In this document: positions 46,846-56,098 of the stretch, piece by piece
How the letters are laid out: each line of letters begins with the position of its first letter
Numbering within the stretch: the first letter of the stretch is position 1
Assembly (NCBI RefSeq): GCF_040144835.1
Contig: NZ_CP151632.1
Span: 558,001-622,000 of the forward strand
DNA length: 64,000 nucleotides
Origin: Microbacterium sp. LWS13-1.2
Lineage (GTDB): Bacteria; Actinomycetota; Actinomycetes; Actinomycetales; Microbacteriaceae
Reading direction: 5' to 3'
Notes under the pieces: model-generated
Told to the model about the DNA's origin: nothing
Database searches by the model: none
The model's input: the letters and a program-made list of their open reading frames with translations, nothing else
Program-made: the position numbers and the translations under genes

Positions 46846-48867
46846 GTGACCGCGGTGCACGACGACGAGAACGGCGCCGGCGAGGGTGCGCGACCCGCGC
46901 GCCGCGTCGCGCGCGTGCTCATCGACTCCCCGCTGCCGCAGCTGGACCGGCTGTTCGACTACGAGATCCCCGCCGAGCTCGCGGCCGACGCGCAGCCCGG
47001 CGTGCGGGTGCGCGTGCCGCTGCGCAGCGCCGGACGCGTCGTTGACGGCCTCCTCGTCGAGTTGGGGGAGCCGGATGCCTCCGACCGCCCGCTGTCTCAG
47101 CTCGAGGCCGTCGTCTCGCCCGTGGCGGTGCTGACGCCGGCGCTCTACGCGCTCGCGCGCCGTGCCGCCGATCGGGCGGCCGGCTCAGCCGGCGACATCC
47201 TGCGGCTTGCCATTCCGAAGCGCATGGTCCGCGCCGAGAAGGCATGGCTGGCGGCCGAGCCGCCTCCGCCTCCCCGCGTGGAGGAGGCGGACGCCGCGTG
47301 GGCCGCCGACGTGCTCGCCGTGTATCCCGGCCTCGCCGAGGCGCTGGACGGCGGCGAGCGCCTCGCGCTCGACGCCCCGCCCGTGCCTGCGCAGCTCGAG
47401 GACGGCACCGTCGTCGGTTCATGGGCGATCCTCCTCGCCGCGGCGGCGACCCGCGTGCTCGCCGCCGGGCGCAGCGCCGTCATCGCCGTCCCCGACCATC
47501 GCGACCGCGCGCAGCTCGAGGCGGCCCTGCTGAGCCGCATCCCTGCCGACGCGTTCGTCCGCGACGACGCCAAGCAGAGCGGTCCCGCCCGGTATGCGGC
47601 GTTCCTGCGCACCCTCGCGGACGCACCGTGCGTGGTCATCGGCAACCGCTCCACCGTGTACGCGCCGGTCGGCGACCTCGGGCTCGTCGCGCTGTGGGAC
47701 GACGGCGATCCGCTCCTCGCCGAACCGCTCAGTCCGGGCGTCCACGCCCGCGACGCGGCACTGCTGCGCCAGGAGCTCCACGGCGGCGCGCTCGTCTTCG
47801 CGGGGCACACGCGCACCACCGATGTGGAGCGGCTGGTCGCCGTGGGCTGGGTGCGCGATCTTCCGGCCGCGCGCCGGCTGAGCCCTCGCGTGGTGCTCAG
47901 CGCGAACCGTGAGGGCGAGTCACGGGCGGCGCGGGTGCCGTCGTCGGCGTTCGCCGCCGCGCGCGAGGCTCTCGCCGACGGGCCCGTCCTCGTCCAGGTC
48001 GCGCGCCCGGGGTATGCCCCCGTCCTCGTCTGCGCGAAGTGCCGCCACCCCGCCCGATGCCCGCACTGCGGTGGGCCGCTGCACGCCGCTCGGCAGGGCG
48101 CGGTGCCGACGTGCACGTGGTGCGGTCGCGCCGCCCATGCCTGGGCATGCCCCGAGTGCTCGTCGACCCTGCTGCGCATGGCGTCGTCGGGCAGCGAGCG
48201 GACCGCCGACGAGCTCGGGCGGGCCTTTCCCGGCACCCGCGTGATCATCGCCGACGGCGATCATCCGGTCACCGAGGTCGACGGGCGTCCGGCGCTGGTG
48301 GTCGCGACTCGGGGGGCCGAACCGCTGGCGATCGGCGGCTACCGGGCGGTGATCCTGCTGGACGGCGATCGGATGCTGATGGCCGAGGATCTGCGCATCG
48401 GCGAGTCGTGCCTGCGGTGGTGGTCGAACGCCGCCGCACTGGCCGCTCCGGGCGCCCCGGTGCACCTGGTCGGCGTGGGGGGAGAGGTCGCCCGGGCGCT
48501 CGCGACGTGGATGCAGGCCGCCTACGCGCGTGCGGAGCTCGCCGACCGGGCGCCGCTGCGGATGCCGCCCACCGTGCGGGTGGCGGCGGTCGAGGGGCCG
48601 CGGCGGGCCGTCGACACCGCTCTGGCGGAGCTCCGGCAGGCAGTGCCCGAGCTCGACGCCGAGGCGGTCCTCGGGCCGCTCGCCCACGGCGAGTCGGTCC
48701 GCGCGCTCGTGAGGTTCGAGTACGGCCTGGGCGCCCGCGTGACCGAGAGCCTGCGCGCCTCGGTCGTGAGCCAGGCCGTGAAGGGCCGCCGTCCTGCGAA
48801 GGGACGCACACCGGGAGCCGCCAATACACTGAAGGTTCGGGTCGACGTGCCCGATCTCGACCTCTGA
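46846..48867 (+). CDS. priA: Primosomal protein N' (PriA), helicase motifs lost
   Basis: PriA restarts replication at broken forks. It has 673 residues from the GTG at 46846. The N-terminal 3'-DNA-binding domain (VLIDSPLPQLDRLFDYEIP) and the zinc region (CAKCRHPARCPHCGG, then CTWCG and CPECSS, about 396-440) are intact. The helicase core is degenerate: where Walker A should be there is GRSAVIAVPDHRD with no GKS/GKT, and the DEEH box is replaced by LWDDGD. As in other actinobacteria it is probably a structural loader without ATPase activity. Confidence 0.92.
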   Translation: MTAVHDDENGAGEGARPARRVARVLIDSPLPQLDRLFDYEIPAELAADAQPGVRVRVPLRSAGRVVDGLLVELGEPDASDRPLSQLEAVVSPVAVLTPALYALARRAADRAAGSAGDILRLAIPKRMVRAEKAWLAAEPPPPPRVEEADAAWAADVLAVYPGLAEALDGGERLALDAPPVPAQLEDGTVVGSWAILLAAAATRVLAAGRSAVIAVPDHRDRAQLEAALLSRIPADAFVRDDAKQSGPARYAAFLRTLADAPCVVIGNRSTVYAPVGDLGLVALWDDGDPLLAEPLSPGVHARDAALLRQELHGGALVFAGHTRTTDVERLVAVGWVRDLPAARRLSPRVVLSANREGESRAARVPSSAFAAAREALADGPVLVQVARPGYAPVLVCAKCRHPARCPHCGGPLHAARQGAVPTCTWCGRAAHAWACPECSSTLLRMASSGSERTADELGRAFPGTRVIIADGDHPVTEVDGRPALVVATRGAEPLAIGGYRAVILLDGDRMLMAEDLRIGESCLRWWSNAAALAAPGAPVHLVGVGGEVARALATWMQAAYARAELADRAPLRMPPTVRVAAVEGPRRAVDTALAELRQAVPELDAEAVLGPLAHGESVRALVRFEYGLGARVTESLRASVVSQAVKGRRPAKGRTPGAANTLKVRVDVPDLDL

Positions 48868-48889
48868 CCCTCGATCGTTCAGGACCGTC

Positions 48890-49813
48890 ATGCGCCTCGT
48901 CTTCGCCGGCACGCCCGAGCCGGCCGTGCCGTCATTGCGGCGGCTCGCGGCCACCGCTCACGACGTCGTCGCGGTCGTCACCCGCCAGGATGCTCCGCTC
49001 GGGCGCAAGCGCGTGCTCACCCCGTCTCCCGTCGCCACCGCCGCCGAGGAGCTCGGGATCCCCGTGATCCGCGCCGACCGGCTCGATGCGACCGTCACGG
49101 CCGAGATCGCGGCCCTCCAGCCCGATCTCGGGGTGATCGTCGCCTACGGCGGCCTGGTACGCGAGCCGCTGCTGTCGAGCCCTGTCCACGGGTGGATCAA
49201 CCTGCACTTCTCACTCCTCCCACGCTGGCGCGGCGCGGCGCCCGTGCAGCACGCCCTCATCGCGGGCGATGCGCGCACCGGCGCGAGCGTGTTCCAACTG
49301 GTCCCCGCGCTCGACGCCGGCGACGTCTTCGGCGAGCTCGCCATCGACGTGCCCGCGGACGCCACCGCGGGGTCGCTGCTCTCGGCGCTCGCCGACGACG
49401 GCGCCGGGCTGCTCGCCGACGTCGTCGATGCGATCGCCGACGGCTCCGCGGTCTCCCGCCCGCAGGTGGGCGAGCCGACCTACGCCTCGAAGCTCGGCGA
49501 CGACGACGGCCGCGTGCGCTGGGACGAGCCCGCGGACGCCGTGCTCGGGCGCATCCGCGGCGTCACACCCGAACCGGGCGCCCATACGACGATCTCGGGC
49601 GTGCGGCTCAAGGTGCTCGCCGTCGCGTCTGCGCCAGCGGACGCTCCGCACCTGCAGCCAGGCGCCCTCGCGCTGCACGGCGGCAAGGTCGTCGCCGGCA
49701 CCGCGTCCGCGCCGATCGTGCTCGACACGGTTCAGCCGGCGGGCAAGGGCGCCATGCGCGCCGCCGACTGGTGGCGGGGTCTGCGCGATGCGACCCCGGT
49801 GGCGGGATCGTGA
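48890..49813 (+). CDS. fmt: Methionyl-tRNA formyltransferase
   Basis: Fmt formylates initiator Met-tRNA. It has 307 residues. The N-terminal FAGTPEPAVPSLRRL, the catalytic INLHFSLLPRWRGAAP segment (about 103-118, with Asn, His), and the C-terminal OB-like domain with VRWDEPADAVLGRIRGVTPEPGA are all visible. def (deformylase) is not adjacent. The stop overlaps the rsmB GTG. Confidence 0.96.
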   Translation: MRLVFAGTPEPAVPSLRRLAATAHDVVAVVTRQDAPLGRKRVLTPSPVATAAEELGIPVIRADRLDATVTAEIAALQPDLGVIVAYGGLVREPLLSSPVHGWINLHFSLLPRWRGAAPVQHALIAGDARTGASVFQLVPALDAGDVFGELAIDVPADATAGSLLSALADDGAGLLADVVDAIADGSAVSRPQVGEPTYASKLGDDDGRVRWDEPADAVLGRIRGVTPEPGAHTTISGVRLKVLAVASAPADAPHLQPGALALHGGKVVAGTASAPIVLDTVQPAGKGAMRAADWWRGLRDATPVAGS

Positions 49814-51180
49814 GCCGCACGATCGCGGCGCGACGCGTCGCCTACGAGACCCTGCGGGCGGTGCACGAGTCGGACGCCTACGCGAACCTGCTCCTGCCGA
49901 CCGCCATCGCACGCGCCGGTCTCGCGACGCAGGACGCGGCACTGGCCACCGAGCTCACCTACGGAACCCTGCGTCGCCAGGGCACGTACGACGCGGTCAT
50001 CGAGATCGCCGCCGACCGGCCGGTCGCCGACATCGATCCCGCCGTGCTCGACGCGCTCCGGCTGGGCGTCCACCAGCTGCTGTCGACACGGGTCGCCTCG
50101 CACGCGGCCGTCAACGAGTCCGTGGAGCTCGCCCGCGCGGCCGGCGGCCGGGGAGCGGCCGGATTCACCAACGCCGTGCTGCGCCGGGTCTCTCGCGACA
50201 CCCCGGGGGACTGGATGACGCACGTCGCCGAGAGCGCGCGCTCCGACGACGAGCAGCTCGGGCTGCTGTTCTCGCATCCGGTGTGGGTGGTGCGGGCCTT
50301 CCGCCGTGCGCTGGCGGCCGAGGGCCGGGCCGAGGAGCTCGAGGCGCTGCTCACCGCCGACAACGCGTCGCCGCGCGTCACGATGGCGGCCCTTCCCGAC
50401 CTCGCCGACGTGCCCGAGGACGCGCGCCGCACCCCGTTCTCGCCGATCGGCTTCCGTCTCGGCGGCGGCGACCCGGATTCGACCGTGCGCGGTTCGGGCG
50501 GCCGCATCCGGGTGCAGGACGAGGGTTCACAGCTCGCGGCTCTGGCACTGACGCGCGCCCTTCCTGTGACGCCGGGGGAGCTGTGGCTCGACCTGTGTGC
50601 GGGCCCCGGAGGCAAGACCGCGGTGCTCGCGGCGGAGGCGCTCGCACACGGCGCGTCCCTCGAGGCCAACGAGATCTCGCCCGCGCGCGCGGGGCTCGTG
50701 CGCCAGGCGCTCGCCGGCGTGCCCCTCGAAGTGCCGGTGTCGGAGGCGGACGGCCGGCTGCGTGCGCAGGACGCCCCCGAGACCTACGACCGCATCCTCG
50801 TCGACGCGCCCTGCACCGGACTCGGCGCGCTGCGCCGCCGGCCCGAAGCGCGCTGGCGCAAGGCGCCGAGCGACGTCCCGGCGCTCACGCAGCTGCAGCG
50901 CGAGCTGCTCACCGAGGCGGTGAGCGCGCTCAAGCCCGGCGGCGTGGTGGCGTACGTGACCTGCTCGCCCCATCTCGCCGAGACGGCGGGCGTCGTGGCC
51001 GACATCCGCCGCGAATGGGACGGGGCGATCGAAGAGCTCTCCGCGCGCGACGTCATCACGTCGCTGTCGGATGCCGACCCCGGCCTTCCGCCGCAGGCCG
51101 ACGGCAGCGGGCGCGCCCAGCTCTGGCCGCACCGCCACAACACCGATGCGATGTCTGTGACGCTCCTGCGCCGCGTCTGA
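49810..51180 (+). CDS. rsmB: 16S rRNA m5C methyltransferase RsmB
   Basis: RsmB uses SAM to methylate a cytosine of 16S rRNA. It has 456 residues. The N-terminal NusB-like helical domain starts ARRVAYETLRAVHES. The SAM loop is DLCAGPGGKT (about 257-266), the catalytic cysteines are Cys335 in VDAPCTG and Cys385 in YVTCSPH. The GTG at 49810 overlaps the fmt TGA. It converges with the glutaminase gene, 19 bases apart. Confidence 0.94.
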   Translation: MSRTIAARRVAYETLRAVHESDAYANLLLPTAIARAGLATQDAALATELTYGTLRRQGTYDAVIEIAADRPVADIDPAVLDALRLGVHQLLSTRVASHAAVNESVELARAAGGRGAAGFTNAVLRRVSRDTPGDWMTHVAESARSDDEQLGLLFSHPVWVVRAFRRALAAEGRAEELEALLTADNASPRVTMAALPDLADVPEDARRTPFSPIGFRLGGGDPDSTVRGSGGRIRVQDEGSQLAALALTRALPVTPGELWLDLCAGPGGKTAVLAAEALAHGASLEANEISPARAGLVRQALAGVPLEVPVSEADGRLRAQDAPETYDRILVDAPCTGLGALRRRPEARWRKAPSDVPALTQLQRELLTEAVSALKPGGVVAYVTCSPHLAETAGVVADIRREWDGAIEELSARDVITSLSDADPGLPPQADGSGRAQLWPHRHNTDAMSVTLLRRV

Positions 51181-51199
51181 GCTGCCTCAGGCGCCGCGC

Positions 51200-52372
51200 T
51201 CACTCGCGCAGATGAATGCCGTGGGGCATCTGCTCGAACTCCGTGCGCAGCGCGACGAGCGCCGCGCTGTGCGTGCGGCCCAGGTCGCGGGCGTCGACCG
51301 TGACTTCGGCGCCCTCCGGCAGCGCCTCGGCGAGCTCGCGCAGCACGGCGACGACACGCTCTGTGCCCGCCAGTCCGAGCTCGCCCGCCAGGCGGAGCAC
51401 GCGTCCCGTGTCCGTGTCCTCGACCGTGAAGGCCGGAACCGCGACGCTCTCGTGCGGCTCGAGCATGTGCATGCCGAACCGCTCGCCGAGCGTCTCGAGG
51501 AGAGCGATGCCGCGTACGGAGTTGCCGTGCTCGTCGAGGCGGGGACTGAATGCGGCGACGCCGAACTGCGACGGGGCGACGGCGAGAAGACCGCCGCTGA
51601 CCCCGCTCTTCGCCGGCAGGCCGACGCGCAGCAGCCATTCGCCCGAATAGTCGTACATGCCGCAGCTCGTCATGATCGACAGCACGTCACGGGCCACCGC
51701 CTCGGCGACGACCCGTTCGCCGGTGACCGGATTGAGGCCGCCGAAGGCGAGGGTCGCCGACATCACGGCGAGGTCGCGAACGGTCACGAGCAGCGAGCAC
51801 TGGCGGAAGTAGGTCTCGACGGCGATCTCGACCGAGCCGTCGATGATGCCGTACGAGTGCAGGAGGTGTGCCAGCGCGCGGTTGCGGTCGCCGGTCGCCG
51901 ACTCCGAGGCGTAGACCTGCTCGTCGACCCACAGCGAGCGTCCCGCGAAGGCGGAGAGACCCTCGACGATGCGGGACGTGCGGTCGTCGACGACATCGCC
52001 GGGGATCAGCGACGAGGTCGCGATCGCCCCCGCGTTGACCATCGGATTGGCTGGTCGCCCGGTGAGGGGTTCGAGACTGATCGCGTTGAAGGGTTCGCCG
52101 CTCGGCTCGGCCCCGACCTTGCGCAGCACCGCGTCGCGCCCCCGGTCGGCCAGTGCGAGGGCGAGCACGAACGGCTTCGAGATCGACTGGATCGTGAACT
52201 CGTGAGTGACGTCACCGACCGCCCGCACGCGCCCGCGCGGACCCACCACCGCGAGCGCCAGCCGCTCCGGGTCGGCGGCGGCGAGTTCGGGGATGTATCC
52301 CGCCGGGGCGCCGTCGTCGTGGGGCCGGATGTCTTCGAGAACCTCGTGCAGCAGCGCCGTGATGGGATCCAC
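51200..52372 (-). CDS. glsA: Glutaminase with C-terminal STAS-like domain
   Basis: This enzyme hydrolyses glutamine to glutamate and ammonia. It has 390 residues. The beta-lactamase-like fold has the SxxK pair Ser63 and Lys66 in IQSISKPF; PMVNAGAIA and KSGVSGGLLAVAPSQFG are further family motifs. Residues about 305-385 (VAVPAF to FEQMPHG) look like a STAS/anti-sigma-antagonist domain, which some actinobacterial glutaminases carry. GTG start at 52372. Its leaderless promoter overlaps that of rpe on the other strand. Confidence 0.92.
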   Translation of the reverse strand: MDPITALLHEVLEDIRPHDDGAPAGYIPELAAADPERLALAVVGPRGRVRAVGDVTHEFTIQSISKPFVLALALADRGRDAVLRKVGAEPSGEPFNAISLEPLTGRPANPMVNAGAIATSSLIPGDVVDDRTSRIVEGLSAFAGRSLWVDEQVYASESATGDRNRALAHLLHSYGIIDGSVEIAVETYFRQCSLLVTVRDLAVMSATLAFGGLNPVTGERVVAEAVARDVLSIMTSCGMYDYSGEWLLRVGLPAKSGVSGGLLAVAPSQFGVAAFSPRLDEHGNSVRGIALLETLGERFGMHMLEPHESVAVPAFTVEDTDTGRVLRLAGELGLAGTERVVAVLRELAEALPEGAEVTVDARDLGRTHSAALVALRTEFEQMPHGIHLRE

Positions 52373-52395
52373 GGGTCGACCATAATGGACGCGTG
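52370..52395. promoter_or_regulatory. Divergent overlapping leaderless promoters, glsA and rpe
   Basis: Plus strand: CATAAT at 52381-52386, six bases, GTG of rpe at 52393. Minus strand: TATGGT (52384 to 52379), six bases, GTG of glsA at 52372. The two start codons are 20 bp apart and the -10 boxes share bases 52381-52384. Polymerase can open only one promoter at a time. Confidence 0.65.
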
Positions 52396-53085
52396 CTTCC
52401 GATCGACGACAGCGGCCGCCAGGTCGGCATCCGCATCAATCCCAGCGTCCTGGCCGCCGACTTCGTCAACATGCAGACGGAGCTCGCGCGCATCGCCACG
52501 GCGGACTTCGTCCACGTCGACGTCATGGACAACCACTTCGTGCCGAACCTGACGTTCGGGCCGCAGATGGTCGAGCGCATCCAGGCGACGAGCCCCGTGC
52601 CGCTGGACGTCCACCTCATGATCACGAACCCCGACCGCTGGGCACCCGGCTATGCGGAACTCGGCGCCGCCTCGGTCACGTTCCATCTCGAGGCGGCGAA
52701 GGAGCCGGTCGCTCTCGCGCGCCGCCTCCGCGCGATCGGCGCGCGCGCCGGTGTCGCGGTGAAGCCTGCGACGCCCGTGGAGGGTCTCTTCGACCTCCTC
52801 GACGACTTCGACCAGATCCTCGTGATGACCGTGGAGCCCGGCTTCGGCGGTCAGTCGTTCATGCCCGAGACGATGCCGAAGCTGCGACGCCTGGCGGACG
52901 AGGCTCGCCGCCGCGGGTCGTCGGTCTGGCTGCAGGTCGACGGCGGCATCGGCGAGTCGACCATCGCGCAGGCGGCGGAGGCGGGCGCCGACACGTTCGT
53001 CGCCGGATCCGCAGTCTTCGGTGCCGACGATCCCGCGAACGCCATCTCCGGGCTCCGGGCATCCGCCCGCGCCCACGCCCACTGA
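52393..53085 (+). CDS. rpe: Ribulose-phosphate 3-epimerase
   Basis: Rpe interconverts ribulose 5-phosphate and xylulose 5-phosphate. It has 230 residues. TIM-barrel signatures are INPSVLAADF, VDVMDNHFVPNLTFGP (metal ligands), PLDVHLMI, VMTVEPGFGGQSF and QVDGGI. GTG start at 52393 set by the leaderless -10 box. Rpe follows rsmB in mycobacteria too, but here the glutaminase gene is interposed. Confidence 0.96.
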   Translation: MLPIDDSGRQVGIRINPSVLAADFVNMQTELARIATADFVHVDVMDNHFVPNLTFGPQMVERIQATSPVPLDVHLMITNPDRWAPGYAELGAASVTFHLEAAKEPVALARRLRAIGARAGVAVKPATPVEGLFDLLDDFDQILVMTVEPGFGGQSFMPETMPKLRRLADEARRRGSSVWLQVDGGIGESTIAQAAEAGADTFVAGSAVFGADDPANAISGLRASARAHAH

Positions 53086-53123
53086 CGCCGCGGACCGCGC
53101 GTCATCGATTCGAGAGGAAGCGC

Positions 53124-53651
53124 ATGGCCACCGACGACGAGGCGTCCCCTCCGCAGCCCGCGCATCGCCGTCACCTCCATCGTCTCCTCGACGCCTACAG
53201 CGGCGAGCACGCGGTCTACGGCCTCGTCCTCGTGACGGCTCTCGTCGCGGTCGGCTGGGAGGAGGACACCGACTTCGAAGTGCTGCTGTTCGTCTTCGGC
53301 ACCGTTGTCATCTTCTGGCTCGCGCACATCTACGCCGCGGTGGTCGCCAGCCGCGCCGTCCGCCCCGCGAAGCCGCTGATGACGGCGATCGGCGACGGCG
53401 CCCGTCACTCCTCGGGGATGCTGATCGCGATGCTCGTTCCGGCTGCGCTGCTGCTGCTGGGCGCGCTCGGCCTGGTCGAGGAGTACACCGCGTACTTCCT
53501 AGCGCTCGGCAGCGGCATCGTGCTGCTCGCGGTGATCGGCTATGCGAACGCCGCCCGCAACGGGAGCTCCTGGCCCTGGCGGATCGCCGGCCTCCTGGCG
53601 ACGACACTGCTCGGCATGCTGGTGATCGGGCTGAGCATCCTCGCGCACTGA
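53124..53651 (+). CDS. Integral membrane protein of unknown function
   Basis: This 175-residue protein has a His-rich cytosolic N-terminus and about five membrane helices ([94 protein letters not shown]). I recognise no catalytic or transport motif. The ATG at 53124 follows GAGAGGAAG. It is 38 bases downstream of rpe and probably cotranscribed. Confidence 0.75.
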   Translation: MATDDEASPPQPAHRRHLHRLLDAYSGEHAVYGLVLVTALVAVGWEEDTDFEVLLFVFGTVVIFWLAHIYAAVVASRAVRPAKPLMTAIGDGARHSSGMLIAMLVPAALLLLGALGLVEEYTAYFLALGSGIVLLAVIGYANAARNGSSWPWRIAGLLATTLLGMLVIGLSILAH

Positions 53652-53751
53652 AGCCCACGCCGGGCCGGGCCGCCCGGCTCGCGTCACGCGGCGCCGCGGC
53701 ATCCGTCCGGTGGGTCCGGGTAACGCGCGCTGCGCGTGTATCGAAGGGCGA

Positions 53752-53766
53752 TACCCTGGCATGGTG
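53752..53766 (+). promoter_or_regulatory. Leaderless promoter of hisE
   Basis: TACCCT at 53752-53757. Six bases later comes a GTG at 53764, while an ATG lies only three bases after the box at 53761. The six-base rule points to the GTG and to a protein starting with the usual KTFD. Confidence 0.5.
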
Positions 53767-54027
53767 AAGACGTTCGACACGCTGTACGCCGAGCTCGCCG
53801 CGAAAGCGGCCGAGCGCCCCGAGGGTTCGGGAACCGTCGCACAGCTGGACGCGGGCGTGCACGCGATCGGCAAGAAGATCGTGGAAGAGGCCGCCGAGGT
53901 GTGGATGGCGGCCGAGTACGAGTCGACGGATGCCGCAGCCGAGGAGATCTCTCAGCTGCTGTACCACCTGCAGGTGCTGATGCTCGCGAAGGGGCTGAGC
54001 CTCGAGGATGTCTACCGACATCTCTGA
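53764..54027 (+). CDS. hisE: Phosphoribosyl-ATP pyrophosphatase
   Basis: HisE hydrolyses phosphoribosyl-ATP in histidine synthesis. It has 87 residues from the GTG at 53764, the usual actinobacterial length. The all-alpha MazG-like motif [19 protein letters not shown] and [14 protein letters not shown] carry the magnesium-binding acidic residues. The alternative ATG at 53761 adds one residue. hisG follows after 43 bases. Confidence 0.95.
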   Translation: MKTFDTLYAELAAKAAERPEGSGTVAQLDAGVHAIGKKIVEEAAEVWMAAEYESTDAAAEEISQLLYHLQVLMLAKGLSLEDVYRHL

Positions 54028-54070
54028 GCCGCGATCCTCATCCGTCCTCGAACCCGAAAGCCACGCTGCC

Positions 54071-54913
54071 ATGCTGCGAATCGCCGTGCCGAACAAGGGA
54101 TCGCTCGCCGAGACCGCCTCCGAGATGCTCCACGAGGCGGGTTACATCGGGCGCCGCGACCCGAAGGACCTCCACGTCATCGACCCTCAGAACGAGGTCG
54201 AGTTCTTCTATCTCCGCCCCAAGGACATCGCCACCTACGTCGGCTCGGGCGCGCTCGACGTCGGCATCACCGGCCGTGACCTGCTGCTCGACGCGCGGAT
54301 GCCCGGCGCCCGCGAGATCGAGCAGCTCGGGTTCGCGGCCTCCACCTTCCGCTTCGCGGCGCCCGCCGGGCGCTTCTCCGAGGTGACCGACCTCGAGGGC
54401 GCGCGCATCGCGACCTCGTACCCGGGGCTCGTCGACGGCTTCCTCGACGAGCACGGCGTCGCCGCGGACCTCGTGCCGCTCGACGGCGCCGTCGAGTCGG
54501 CCGTCGAGCTGGGCGTCGCGGACGCGATCGCCGACGTCGTGGAGACCGGCACCACGCTGCGCCAGGCGGGCCTGGACGTCTTCGGGCCGGTGATCCTCAA
54601 GTCCGAGGCCGTGCTCATCGGCGCGCCGACCGAGGCGGAGGGCGTCGAGACGCTGCTCCGGCGCCTGCGGGGCGTCATGGTGGCTCAGCGCTACGTCATG
54701 GTCGACTACGACCTGCCGGCGGATCTCGTCGACACCGCCGTCCAGATCGCTCCCGGCATCGAGTCGCCGACCATCTCCCCGCTGCGGGATGCGGCGTGGG
54801 TGGCGGTGCGGGTGATGGTCGCCCGCAAGGGCGTCAACCAGGTCATGGACGCGCTGTACGCGATCGGCGCCCGCGCGATCCTCGTGACAGCGATCCACAA
54901 CGCGAGGCTCTGA
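54071..54913 (+). CDS. hisG: ATP phosphoribosyltransferase, long form
   Basis: HisG starts histidine synthesis and is feedback-inhibited by histidine. It has 280 residues, the long form with the C-terminal regulatory ACT-like domain (about 205-280). [14 protein letters not shown] opens the protein, and the PRPP loop region is [17 protein letters not shown] ([15 protein letters not shown]). Start ATG at 54071. It needs no HisZ. Confidence 0.95.
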   Translation: MLRIAVPNKGSLAETASEMLHEAGYIGRRDPKDLHVIDPQNEVEFFYLRPKDIATYVGSGALDVGITGRDLLLDARMPGAREIEQLGFAASTFRFAAPAGRFSEVTDLEGARIATSYPGLVDGFLDEHGVAADLVPLDGAVESAVELGVADAIADVVETGTTLRQAGLDVFGPVILKSEAVLIGAPTEAEGVETLLRRLRGVMVAQRYVMVDYDLPADLVDTAVQIAPGIESPTISPLRDAAWVAVRVMVARKGVNQVMDALYAIGARAILVTAIHNARL

Positions 54914-54947
54914 TGGACGGGACAGCACCGACGAACGGAGCCGTGTC

Positions 54948-55736
54948 ATGAGCCTGGTCTGCCGCGTCATCCCGTGCCTCGACGTCGCCGCGGGTCGCGT
55001 CGTGAAGGGCGTCAACTTCCAGAACCTGCGCGACATGGGCGATCCCGTCGAGCTCGCGCGGGAGTACTTCCACCAGGGCGCCGACGAGATCACCTTCCTC
55101 GACGTGACGGCGACGGTCGACGAGCGGTCCACGACCTACGACGTCGTCCGGCGCACCGCCGAAGAGGTCTTCATCCCGCTCACCGTCGGCGGCGGAGTCC
55201 GCTCGGCCGACGACGTCGGCCGGCTGCTGGCCGTGGGCGCCGACAAGATCGGCGTGAACTCCGCCGCCATCGCCCGCCCCGCGCTCCTCGACGAGATCGC
55301 CGACCGGTTCGGCGCCCAGGTGCTCGTGCTCTCGCTCGACGTGAAGCGCGCCTCGCCCGACCTGCTCGACCGGGTGCCGTCCGGCTTCGTCGTCACGACG
55401 CACGGCGGGCGCACCGAGACGGAGCTCGACGCGCTGGAATGGGCGCGCGAAGCGGTCGAGCGCGGCGCAGGCGAGCTGCTGGTCAACTCGATCGACGCCG
55501 ACGGCACGAAGCAGGGGTTCGACCTCGAGCTCGTGGCCCTCATGCGCGAGGTCGCCAGCGTGCCGGTGATCGCCTCGGGAGGCGCGGGCTCGGCCGCCGA
55601 CTTCGGTCCCGCCATCGCCGCGGGCGCCGACGCCGTGCTCGCGGCATCCGTCTTCCACTCCGGCCAGCTCACCATCGGCGACGTCAAGGCCGCGATGGCC
55701 GCCGACGGCATCGCGGTGCGGGAGGTGGCGGCATGA
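54948..55736 (+). CDS. hisF: Imidazole glycerol phosphate synthase cyclase HisF
   Basis: HisF makes imidazole glycerol phosphate and AICAR from PRFAR with ammonia from HisH. It has 262 residues, a TIM barrel. [20 protein letters not shown] has the catalytic Asp12; [19 protein letters not shown] and [13 protein letters not shown] are the phosphate-binding half. hisH, hisA, hisB, hisC and hisD are elsewhere. The stop overlaps the hisI ATG. Confidence 0.96.
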   Translation: MSLVCRVIPCLDVAAGRVVKGVNFQNLRDMGDPVELAREYFHQGADEITFLDVTATVDERSTTYDVVRRTAEEVFIPLTVGGGVRSADDVGRLLAVGADKIGVNSAAIARPALLDEIADRFGAQVLVLSLDVKRASPDLLDRVPSGFVVTTHGGRTETELDALEWAREAVERGAGELLVNSIDADGTKQGFDLELVALMREVASVPVIASGGAGSAADFGPAIAAGADAVLAASVFHSGQLTIGDVKAAMAADGIAVREVAA

Positions 55737-56098
55737 GCGAGAGTGTCGACGAGCGCATCGCACGCGTGACGTTCACCCCCGACGGCCTGGTGGCGGCGAT
55801 CATCCAGCAATGGGACACGCGCGAGGTCCTCATGCTCGGCTGGATGGATGCCGAAGCCCTCCGCCGCACCCTCACCGAGGGCCGCGTGACCTTCTGGTCG
55901 CGCTCCCGCCAGGAGTACTGGCGCAAGGGCGACACGTCCGGCAACATCCAGCTGGTGCGCGAGGCGCGCCTGGACTGCGATGGCGACGCCGTGCTGGTCG
56001 AGGTCGAGCAGATCGGGCCCGCCTGCCACACCGGCACCCGCACGTGCTTCGACGCGGACGACCTCGAGGCCGTCCGCGGCCCGGAGGCCGTCGCGTGA
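55733..56098 (+). CDS. hisI: Phosphoribosyl-AMP cyclohydrolase
   Basis: HisI opens the purine ring of phosphoribosyl-AMP. It has 121 residues. The zinc and magnesium motifs [13 protein letters not shown] and [12 protein letters not shown] are complete, with [19 protein letters not shown] before them. It is not fused to HisE, which lies separately at 53764. trpE, which normally follows hisI in this gene order, is absent; the stop overlaps the GTG of the next membrane gene. Confidence 0.95.
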   Translation: MSESVDERIARVTFTPDGLVAAIIQQWDTREVLMLGWMDAEALRRTLTEGRVTFWSRSRQEYWRKGDTSGNIQLVREARLDCDGDAVLVEVEQIGPACHTGTRTCFDADDLEAVRGPEAVA

